NCBI GenBank assembly: GCA_002344895.1
Contig: DDUR01000029.1
Span: forward strand, 1-21,231
Reading direction: 5' to 3'
Length of the DNA stretch: 21,231 bases
DNA from: Ignavibacteria bacterium UBA2333
GTDB lineage: Bacteria > Bacteroidota > Ignavibacteria > Kapaibacteriales > Kapaibacteriaceae
In this document: positions 7,263 through 14,815 of the stretch, in pieces
Layout: each line of letters opens with the position of its first letter
Numbering within the stretch: position 1 is the stretch's first letter
Translations under genes and position numbers: made by a program
Notes under the pieces: model-generated
Told to the model about the DNA's origin: nothing
What the model saw: only the letters and a program-made list of their open reading frames with translations
Database searches by the model: none

Positions 7263-10127
7263 ATGACCAACTCCATCGCTCGAAAACTTCTCCCGCTTTT
7301 CCACACCACCCTTGTTGTCCTTGGATGCCTTTGGCAACCGATTCAGGCACAGGAGCTCGTCAACATCGTCGTGGACGAACGCCAGCATGCTGTTGCCAAG
7401 GGATTCGTCATTGTACGACTACGTGCAGGTGGCCTTGATCATGACATTGACAGCCGACTGCCCGAGGGATTCCGGAGATTTCATCGATTTGTGCAACCGC
7501 GACCGGACATGTTTGGTGCGCAAAAGCCTGTGTCGACTCCAGCGGAACGACTGGCGCGTACCTTTATTCTTCAGTATTCAACTTCGGATTTGCCGGACGT
7601 CATAGCACGCCGGCTTGTCCAAAAACACGGTGATGTTGTTGAATATGCAGAGCCGTGGTATGCGGCACAAACGCAGGCTGTACCGAATGATCCATTGTAC
7701 AGTCAGCAAGAGGCCTTGGCGACGATTCGTGCGTCGGAGGCTTGGGACATAGAGCCAGGTGACACATCCGTGGTGATTGCAATCAGTGACGATGGTATTG
7801 ATGGACTTCACGAGGATTTGCGTCCGAACATTGCCGCCAATGTATTAGAGCTCCCGGGTAACAACATTGATGACGATAACAATGGTGTTGTGGATGATTA
7901 CGTGGGTGCAAACTTTACATGGCGCGAAGATGGGTCGCAGCCTGGTTCAACGTTTTCAAATCGCAACGACGGACATGGTACGAAGGTATCAGGAATTGCT
8001 GCGGCACGGCAGAATAACGGTATCGGAGTTTCTGGAGTTGGAGGCAGGTGCAAATTCTTTCCGATGAAATGTGCAAGTCGCACGAGCGGTGGTGTTTTGT
8101 ACGGCTACATCTCTCTTATCTATGCAGCTGAGCGGGGCTTCCCAGTTGTAAACACGTCCTGGGGAGCAGTACGTCCGCCATCACTTGTTGACCGTGACAT
8201 TATCAACTACTGTTTGGATCTGGGTACAGTTGTTGTAGCATCGGCAGGCAATCATGGAAACGACGCTCCCAATGCATCTTGGCTCGAGAGGAACTACCCA
8301 GCTGCATATCCCGGTGTAGTTGGTGTAGGAGAGACGACGCCCTCAGACGTTGTCACACCAAACTCAGCCCTAGGTATTAACGCAGATATACTGGCACCTG
8401 GAAACTTTGCCGTTACGACACTTCTTAATGGAGGTTATGGCGCAAATGGTGTTTCCGGTACTTCTTTTGCATCACCAATTGTTGCAGGCGCTGTTGCGCT
8501 TGTTCGCAGCCGTTTCCCGAATCTTTCTGCACGAGAAGTAGCCGCCTACATCGCTCGTTGTGGTAAGGACGTATCGTCGAAAAATCCCAATGCTCCTGTC
8601 CCACTTCCACTCCGTTTGGATCTTGTTGAAGCCGTACAACGAGATCCTCGAACTGTACCGGTTGTTATTGTCGAAAATGTAGATTATCTCACATCAACAG
8701 GAGCTCCGTTACGACGACTACGACAGGGCGATACTATTGGCGTGCAGATAAGACTGAGAAACGTGCTAGCAAACGTTGAAGACCTCTCAACGCAACTATC
8801 GACTGTTTCAGGTGCACCATGGATTGTTCGACTTGAGCAAGCCGAGGCTGACCTTGGTAACATCGCGTCAAACGAATCGGTGACCTTGCCAACTGTTCGT
8901 GTCATACTTGATCGTGTTGACCCTGTGGATTCGTGGTTACGACTTACGATGGTCGCGAACGGATACGAAGATGCTGCGTGGATTCCTTTGCCACGACCAT
9001 CAACTGTGACGTTGTTCGAAAACGACTCGATATTGTATGGGATGAGTGACGTCGGTCTCGTGGGGCTTGACGATCGCGACATCTTGGCCGATGGATACGG
9101 ATTTGCGCGCAAGCCATTTTCGCCCGTTATGCCATCAACGGGATCTGGCGGAGGATTGATTGTTGTTGAGGGTAATAGTCGATCGGCAACGGCTTACGAC
9201 AACCTTCAGTACAGATCGGACTTCTTTTCGGTCAAGCCATACGACAGTCCAAATGTAAACACGGCCATCCTTCGCGACGGTGCCGTTGACGGTCGACGTA
9301 TCGGTGTTGAAGTGCGGCAACGAAATACTTTCCCGACAACGACAACTCCGGCTACGGTCTGGTCGATATCAGTAAAAAACATTACGGACGCACCGCTCCA
9401 GGATGTGGCTGCTGGTTACCTCCTCGACATTGACATCGGTCCGATTGGAGCAAACAATCGAGTGCGATCAGCTCCAGAAGCGATTCCCACTACCTTTGCG
9501 GCGCAAGCAACAACAGCAATGGTGTTCTCGCGGACGTACTTTTCGACGTCAGTCTGTGTGGCATCGTTAGCACCTTCAGATAGGCCTCGTGCACAAATGG
9601 CTGGTATGTTGTTGCGCGACATCGTTGATGATGGTGATGGATTCACCGATGCGGACCGGGTAGTTCTGTTTACGAATGATGGAGCAACAATGTCAACGGA
9701 TTCCGGTGATGCCTGTGGTACAATCGGAATGTTATTCCCAGGACAACTTGCTCCTGGCGATTCCGTGAGCTTTATGATTGTTATTGGAGTAGGTCGTTCA
9801 GAGTCTGAAGCGACGTCGATCGTGCGATCAACTCTTGAGAATCCAATGTCGGTTGTAGATAACGGATCCGAGTCATCCGACGGATTGATGATCCGCCCGT
9901 TACCAACTGAATCAGAAGTTCTTGTTCAGCACCCCACCGACATTGGCTCTCTGAGAATTGTCAATGTGCAGGGTCAAACGGTGTTAACCGTCGTAACGAC
10001 AGGAGGTCAAACAACGATTGATGTGACTGCACTTGCGCCTGGCTGGTACAACGTTCTGGCAATCCCCGTTTCGACATCGACAGCAACATCATGGCCACGT
10101 ACAATTCCACTTCTGATCGTACGATGA
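7263..10127 (+). CDS. Secreted subtilisin-like (S8) serine protease with T9SS C-terminal sorting domain
   Basis: This 954-aa protein starts with a Sec signal peptide, cleaved around A29-Q30. Residues 31-140 look like an inhibitory propeptide ending in YAEPWYAAQTQAVPNDPLY. The S8 catalytic domain follows: D176 in AISDDGID, H238 in DGHGTKVSG, oxyanion N330 in SAGNHG and S401 in SGTSFASP. NIDDDNNGVVDDY (201-213) is an Asp-rich calcium-binding-type loop inserted after the catalytic Asp, as in many Bacteroidota S8 proteases. A long beta-rich middle region leads to a C-terminal sorting-type domain (about 879-954) with LRIVNVQGQTV, APGWYNV and a final LLIVR. It is predicted to be exported through Sec and then T9SS. 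It is divergent from dnaX with only 45 bases between start codons. Substrate is unknown. Confidence 0.92.
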   Translation: MTNSIARKLLPLFHTTLVVLGCLWQPIQAQELVNIVVDERQHAVAKGFVIVRLRAGGLDHDIDSRLPEGFRRFHRFVQPRPDMFGAQKPVSTPAERLARTFILQYSTSDLPDVIARRLVQKHGDVVEYAEPWYAAQTQAVPNDPLYSQQEALATIRASEAWDIEPGDTSVVIAISDDGIDGLHEDLRPNIAANVLELPGNNIDDDNNGVVDDYVGANFTWREDGSQPGSTFSNRNDGHGTKVSGIAAARQNNGIGVSGVGGRCKFFPMKCASRTSGGVLYGYISLIYAAERGFPVVNTSWGAVRPPSLVDRDIINYCLDLGTVVVASAGNHGNDAPNASWLERNYPAAYPGVVGVGETTPSDVVTPNSALGINADILAPGNFAVTTLLNGGYGANGVSGTSFASPIVAGAVALVRSRFPNLSAREVAAYIARCGKDVSSKNPNAPVPLPLRLDLVEAVQRDPRTVPVVIVENVDYLTSTGAPLRRLRQGDTIGVQIRLRNVLANVEDLSTQLSTVSGAPWIVRLEQAEADLGNIASNESVTLPTVRVILDRVDPVDSWLRLTMVANGYEDAAWIPLPRPSTVTLFENDSILYGMSDVGLVGLDDRDILADGYGFARKPFSPVMPSTGSGGGLIVVEGNSRSATAYDNLQYRSDFFSVKPYDSPNVNTAILRDGAVDGRRIGVEVRQRNTFPTTTTPATVWSISVKNITDAPLQDVAAGYLLDIDIGPIGANNRVRSAPEAIPTTFAAQATTAMVFSRTYFSTSVCVASLAPSDRPRAQMAGMLLRDIVDDGDGFTDADRVVLFTNDGATMSTDSGDACGTIGMLFPGQLAPGDSVSFMIVIGVGRSESEATSIVRSTLENPMSVVDNGSESSDGLMIRPLPTESEVLVQHPTDIGSLRIVNVQGQTVLTVVTTGGQTTIDVTALAPGWYNVLAIPVSTSTATSWPRTIPLLIVR

Positions 10128-12958
10128 GTCGCGTGTTACGAACGCTGTTGGCAGTCGGACTGTTTTGTGGATCGCTTGATCTGCAAAGTGAGGAGCTGCA
10201 CATTCTCCCGGAACGACCACCCCTTCGACGTGATGCAGTTGTCCATGGATACCTTAAGGTCCGACTTCACAGCAATGACACGTCCTTCCTTGTAACACTT
10301 GGACTGCGTCGTGCGCGGCCCCTTTTGCCCCTTACACGGTCAATTACCTGGCAACGAGAACAATCGTTCGACATCGGCTCGAAAACCGATGGGAAACGAA
10401 TACAACGAATTCTTGACCTTGAGCGAGAACTGCTGCGGACCTACGTCGTACGGTATGACACTGACGAAGAACCGGAACGCATTGCACACCGCCTCACACA
10501 ATGCGGACTCGTTGATGTTGCCGAACCCGTGACGATTGCACGAACAACGGGAGTACCGAATGATCCCGATGTAGGGCGACAGCCGATGTTACGAACCATA
10601 CGTGCGTATGACGCGTGGGACGTAGAGCCCGGTGATTCGACCGTGCTTATTGGTATTAGTGACAGCGGAGTGTTTACGGAGCATGAAGATCTCGTGGCCT
10701 CGGTACACACCAACCGACGAGAGATTCCGGATAATGGAATCGATGATGATAACAACGGTTATGTTGATGACTATCGCGGATACAATTTTTGTTCAGAGAT
10801 TGATAGCACACGACCTGGAGATCCACGCAATTACAAGGACACTCATGGTACTGGCGTGGCAGGTATCTGTGCCGCAACAGTAGACAATGGAATTGGTATT
10901 GCCGGAGTAACGAGAGGTAATCGAATAGTGCCGCTCAAAACAATGCCTGAAGGTTCTGGTGCAATTCTTTTTGGTTACGAATCAATCCTCTATTGTGCCC
11001 TGAATAATATTCATGTCGTTAACTGTTCGTGGGGAGGTTTCTCCTACTCCTGTATTGATGAATCCACTGTGGCCTATGCCATACTGCGTGGAACTGCCGT
11101 TGTAGCAGCAGCCGGGAATCACGGTGCACCAGTAGCATTTTATCCGGCGGCGTATGACGGTGTCATAGGTGTTGGTGTAACAGATGAAAGTGATCGTGTT
11201 GTGCCAATGACGGCACGCGGACCGCACGTCGACATTATGGCACCGGGACAGTATACGTGGACGACGAACAAGGATGGTGGATACGGAGGATTCTGTTGTA
11301 CATCAGGTGCTGCACCAATTGTATCGGCAGCGGTCGCTATGGTGAGGTCGAGATTTCCCGAGCTTGATGCGTTACAGGCCTGTGCCGTGGTGCGCGAATC
11401 CGCAGTGTCGATCGACAGCGTGAATGGAGAACTCGCACAGCTTCTGCCGGGTCGGCTCGATCTTCTGCGGGCTGTGACGTCATCCGTTGATTCTTTGGTT
11501 TCATTACGTTTAGTTAATGACACAACCGTCAAACCATTCCGTGGTGGCGTTCAGGACACAACACCACGATCTGCAATGTGGTCAATTGGCGATACGGTTC
11601 TTGTTGTTGCCCAGTTTGTAGCAGATATGGCTTCGATTTCTTCACTACGAGCAGACGTATCTGTGGTAGCGCCACAACCCTCTGCCATTCGTGCGCTTCA
11701 GAGGACGATCTTGCTCCCTTCGTTTTCACGCGGTGATACATCGGCGTTGTTTGTCGTTCCCGTAGCCATTGACCGTGCAACAGATACAACGACCTTCCTA
11801 CAATTTGACGTAGACGCTATAGCAGAACATGGTACAACGTATTCCAAGCGCTTCTTTGTTGGTGTCACACCATCAACGTCGTGGTTAACGATACGCAACG
11901 ATGTTGTTGTTGTAGGTGTTGGTGATAGAATGCGTACTGGTTATGCGGACATATCACGAGCTCTCGGACCCGGTATTCGGTATCGCGAGTCATGCGGACT
12001 TCTTTACGAGGGTGGCTTTATGGCCTCTGAAGGGGGACGGGTTGTAAGTGCTGTTCGCGGTGAACATGCGATTGACGACCACTTCCGACCGTTGTCTGTC
12101 TTTGGTGAAACGACACTGTACCGTGCGATTTTAACGGACGACGATGCTCCAGACAGTCTACGTATTGGACTGACGATTGACCGACAGATCATCCCTCCAC
12201 AGCGTGGACAAGCAATCTTCACGGATCACGTGGCAATTACAAACACGTCGGGACGTGACCTTACAGATGTTGCCGTAGGCTGGTTCTATGATTGGGATAT
12301 CGGTGCTGCACCGTCGGCAAATATGGTGGACCTCTCTACTACCGATGGTCTGCGTGTACCACTTGCTGTTGTGTACAGCGTAACTGATACTACGGCACCA
12401 ACTGTTGTCGTACGTCAAGAAACATTCAATGTTGGAAGTAGAGCATTCGTTCGTGCGATGAGCAACCTCGTAACGTATGACGGCTTTAGTATCGGAGAAA
12501 AGGACTCGGCACTCCGAGGAAGGCTACCACAGGTATCGGATGCGACAGATGTTGCCGTCGTTGCAGGTGCAGAGTTTCCGGGTATGTGGCGACGTGGAGA
12601 GCGACGTGAAATCGTAACGTACATCATCATTGACACGACCCGAACAGCCGCACTTCAAATGGCTGGCGAGCAGACACCAATGCCAGACCGGACGTTAGAT
12701 CCATACCCCGTACCAACGTCGAATACCGTTACGATGTCCATACCTCAGGATGAAGAGCAATCGTACACTTGGAGAATAGTTGACGCCGTCGGGCGGGAAG
12801 TACTTGCTCCCGGATCAATTGTGCACGTTGCTCGCCGTGCCGATGTGACGATTGATACATCAACACTTGCCTCAGGGTCGTACACGCTTCTTGTAACGGC
12901 GCAATCATCGAGCGGAAATCGGCATACACGGACGGGAAACTTCGTCGTAGTCCGATAG
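10124..12958 (+). CDS. Second secreted S8 serine protease with T9SS C-terminal domain, tandem paralogue
   Basis: The chosen start ATG 10124 overlaps the stop of the first protease (ATGA) and gives 944 aa with a signal peptide, SRVLRTLLAVGLFCGSLD. An upstream in-frame ATG at 10091 would add 11 polar residues and spoil it. The catalytic triad is D180 (GISDSGVF), H241 (DTHGTGVAG) and S394, with oxyanion N332 (AAGNHG). The serine context is CTSGAAP instead of GTSFASP, with two residues fewer just before it, so the active site is intact in outline but modified. It shares NGIDDDNNGYVDDY with its neighbour and has a similar beta-rich region (GWFYDWDIG versus GYLLDIDIG). The last about 86 residues are a T9SS-type tail with WRIVDAVGREV, ASGSYTL and FVVVR. 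Extra Cys residues (FCC, NCSWGG, YNFCSE) suggest disulfides. Confidence 0.9.
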   Translation: MSRVLRTLLAVGLFCGSLDLQSEELHILPERPPLRRDAVVHGYLKVRLHSNDTSFLVTLGLRRARPLLPLTRSITWQREQSFDIGSKTDGKRIQRILDLERELLRTYVVRYDTDEEPERIAHRLTQCGLVDVAEPVTIARTTGVPNDPDVGRQPMLRTIRAYDAWDVEPGDSTVLIGISDSGVFTEHEDLVASVHTNRREIPDNGIDDDNNGYVDDYRGYNFCSEIDSTRPGDPRNYKDTHGTGVAGICAATVDNGIGIAGVTRGNRIVPLKTMPEGSGAILFGYESILYCALNNIHVVNCSWGGFSYSCIDESTVAYAILRGTAVVAAAGNHGAPVAFYPAAYDGVIGVGVTDESDRVVPMTARGPHVDIMAPGQYTWTTNKDGGYGGFCCTSGAAPIVSAAVAMVRSRFPELDALQACAVVRESAVSIDSVNGELAQLLPGRLDLLRAVTSSVDSLVSLRLVNDTTVKPFRGGVQDTTPRSAMWSIGDTVLVVAQFVADMASISSLRADVSVVAPQPSAIRALQRTILLPSFSRGDTSALFVVPVAIDRATDTTTFLQFDVDAIAEHGTTYSKRFFVGVTPSTSWLTIRNDVVVVGVGDRMRTGYADISRALGPGIRYRESCGLLYEGGFMASEGGRVVSAVRGEHAIDDHFRPLSVFGETTLYRAILTDDDAPDSLRIGLTIDRQIIPPQRGQAIFTDHVAITNTSGRDLTDVAVGWFYDWDIGAAPSANMVDLSTTDGLRVPLAVVYSVTDTTAPTVVVRQETFNVGSRAFVRAMSNLVTYDGFSIGEKDSALRGRLPQVSDATDVAVVAGAEFPGMWRRGERREIVTYIIIDTTRTAALQMAGEQTPMPDRTLDPYPVPTSNTVTMSIPQDEEQSYTWRIVDAVGREVLAPGSIVHVARRADVTIDTSTLASGSYTLLVTAQSSSGNRHTRTGNFVVVR

Positions 12959-12978
12959 AACTCCTATCTTCGGCCCTC

Positions 12979-13752
12979 ATGGTAACACGCGAGTATGAGA
13001 ATGGCATTGGCATCATTACGATGCGGCGCGCGGAGAAGCGGAATGCGCTTGGTCCGGAGCTAGTTGCCGCACTCCACGAAGCAATCCTCGAGTTCGGTTC
13101 GTCGAACGACGTTCGAGTCATCATACTCCGTGGCGATGGGCCGGCTTTCTGTGCTGGGGCGGACCTCGCCTATCTACAGCAGATTTCAGAGAACTCGGTT
13201 CTTGAAAACCTGGACGATTCGACGGCACTAAAGGACATGCTTCTGAGCATCGTAAAGTGTCCGAAACCTGTGATCGCTGAAGTACATGGACCGGCAATTG
13301 CAGGTGGATGTGGGTTAGCGAGTGTCTGCGACATTGTCATCGCAGGTCGTCAAGGCGCATCCTTTGGTTACTCAGAGGTGCGAATTGGATTTGTTCCTGC
13401 AATTGTCCTTGTGTTTCTCTTGCGCAAAATAGGTGACACGCAAGCCCGTCGGCTTGTTCTTTCGGCTGAGAATATCGATGCAGACACGGCGCATCGAATC
13501 GGCCTCGTAACCGATGTTGTGGAAGATGTTGGTCTGCGTGAATATGTACTTCGGCTTGCAAGTACGATGGCGAAAAATGGTTCGGATGCCATGGCACTCA
13601 CAAAACGAATGCTGACATCACTTCACGGCATGTCGCTCGAAGCTGGCTTGGATCATGCAACTGCAATGAATGCACTTGCTCGTCAGACAGACGAGTGCCG
13701 CGACGGAATAGCTAAATTTGTCAACAAAACTTCATCAAAGGGTAACACGTGA
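12979..13752 (+). CDS. Enoyl-CoA hydratase/isomerase (crotonase) family protein
   Basis: This 257-aa protein has the crotonase fold that binds acyl-CoA and stabilises an oxyanion. RAEKRNAL (17-24) and the oxyanion motifs FCAGADL (57-63) and AIAGGCGLASVCD (106-118) are intact. The first catalytic Glu of classical hydratases is replaced by Gly (G112), while the second is present (E133 in YSEVRIGFVPA). It may therefore be an isomerase or another crotonase rather than a standard beta-oxidation hydratase; methylglutaconyl-CoA hydratase-like roles are possible. It starts 20 bases after the second protease and overlaps the next gene by GTGA, so it seems co-transcribed with secreted proteins despite being cytosolic. 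Family is certain; substrate is not. Confidence 0.92.
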   Translation: MVTREYENGIGIITMRRAEKRNALGPELVAALHEAILEFGSSNDVRVIILRGDGPAFCAGADLAYLQQISENSVLENLDDSTALKDMLLSIVKCPKPVIAEVHGPAIAGGCGLASVCDIVIAGRQGASFGYSEVRIGFVPAIVLVFLLRKIGDTQARRLVLSAENIDADTAHRIGLVTDVVEDVGLREYVLRLASTMAKNGSDAMALTKRMLTSLHGMSLEAGLDHATAMNALARQTDECRDGIAKFVNKTSSKGNT

Positions 13753-14663
13753 TCAAGTCCATATTGTCCATCATTGTCGTTGTGTGTACGCTTCCAACGA
13801 TACTGACGGGACAAGATCTTCAGTCGCAGCAGAACATTGAAGGCTTCGTCAAGGATCAGTCCGGAAAACACGTCGGTTGCAAGATTTACATCTTTACGCC
13901 AAGTGGAAAGAAATTGCAGATCAGCTCTGCCGAAAAGGATGGATCTTATCTGCAAACACTTGCTGAGGCTGGCCCTCACAAGTTTGTCTTTCAGGACTAC
14001 AATATCTACCGCAAGGAAGAAACCGTAGATATTCCGAAGAGCGCGAAGTTCAAGATCATTAAGCGAGACTTTGCCGTTCAAAGCGTTGTTGAGGGTACAA
14101 CTCTCATGTCGTCACGTGCGTGGATAAAGAATGCAACCATGCTGACACCGGAAGGTGAAGCGAAGATCAAGGAGGTTATGGACCTTCTAGCAGCAAATCA
14201 GCAAATGAGAGTAGTCTTCACTGTGCGTCCTGATGAGGATCAGGTTGCCGGTGTACGTGCAAAAAACGAAGCCGAGTACAACAAGGCAATGGCTGCATGG
14301 GAGAAGGCGAAAAAGAAGGTGAAAAAAGGCGCCACGCCACCAGAACCGCCAGTTCGTGGTGCAGATCCAGCCGATCCCAATGTTGAACTCGTCAGAGAAC
14401 GTGTTGCTGCATTAAAAAAGCTCTTGAAGGATGTTCGGAACGGTGACGAACGCATTACGTACGACACGGAGCCCCTTCCGGCACTCACAACGGCATCACC
14501 AGAACCTGTGGCTCAACCGGAAGAGGCGGCAGCAACAACTAAGAAGGGGAAAAAGGCAAAAAAGGCAGCCCCAGCAAAGAAGACATCAGCTCCAGCAGCA
14601 CCAGTCTACACACATGCCACTCTTGAGGCCAAGATCGGAAAGGTCAAGAAGCTGTTCCCGTAA
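13749..14663 (+). CDS. Secreted CarboxypepD_reg-like and OmpA-like domain protein with Lys/Ala/Pro-rich tail
   Basis: The 304-aa protein starts at GTG 13749, sharing GTGA with the upstream stop. Residues 1-21 are a signal peptide ending near LTG|QD. Residues about 27-100 resemble a carboxypeptidase-regulatory-like beta-sandwich (IEGFVKDQSGKHVGCKIYIF, then DGSYLQTLAEAGPHKFVF). From about 120 an OmpA-like layout follows: LTPEGEAKIKEVMDLLAAN, a strand MRVVFTVRPDED, and a helix VELVRERVAALKKLLKD. Strand and helix are separated by an unusual insertion of about 45 charged residues rich in Lys, Ala and Pro. Residues about 255-285 are a low-complexity KKGKKAKKAAPAKK tail. It is probably periplasmic and bound to peptidoglycan. 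CpReg plus OmpA pairing recalls envelope proteins of the T9SS/gliding group (PorE-like, but no WD40 part here); that link is inference. Confidence 0.75.
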   Translation: MIKSILSIIVVVCTLPTILTGQDLQSQQNIEGFVKDQSGKHVGCKIYIFTPSGKKLQISSAEKDGSYLQTLAEAGPHKFVFQDYNIYRKEETVDIPKSAKFKIIKRDFAVQSVVEGTTLMSSRAWIKNATMLTPEGEAKIKEVMDLLAANQQMRVVFTVRPDEDQVAGVRAKNEAEYNKAMAAWEKAKKKVKKGATPPEPPVRGADPADPNVELVRERVAALKKLLKDVRNGDERITYDTEPLPALTTASPEPVAQPEEAAATTKKGKKAKKAAPAKKTSAPAAPVYTHATLEAKIGKVKKLFP

Positions 14664-14815
14664 CAGAACGGCCGATGATGGTTTTGTGTTTGCTGGTTAA
14701 CGTGGAAAACACGGGTCGTATGAGGGCACCGAAGCGCAGTATATTGACGCCGAGGTAACAGAATGCCTCATCAATCGTCTTCCTATCGAATCACTACCCA
14801 GAGCGAGCCGTCATC

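Noticed and set aside
7218..7388. Upstream extension of the dnaX frame by 57 residues
   Set aside because: It overlaps the signal peptide of the divergent protease, has no DnaX similarity, and the conserved start follows directly from ATG 7217.
14664..14815. CIRCE or CtsR operator and defined promoter before clpC
   Set aside because: No TTAGCACTC inverted repeat or tandem GGTCAAA-type site was found; the weak GTGTTT/AAACAC arms are too short and far apart to call.
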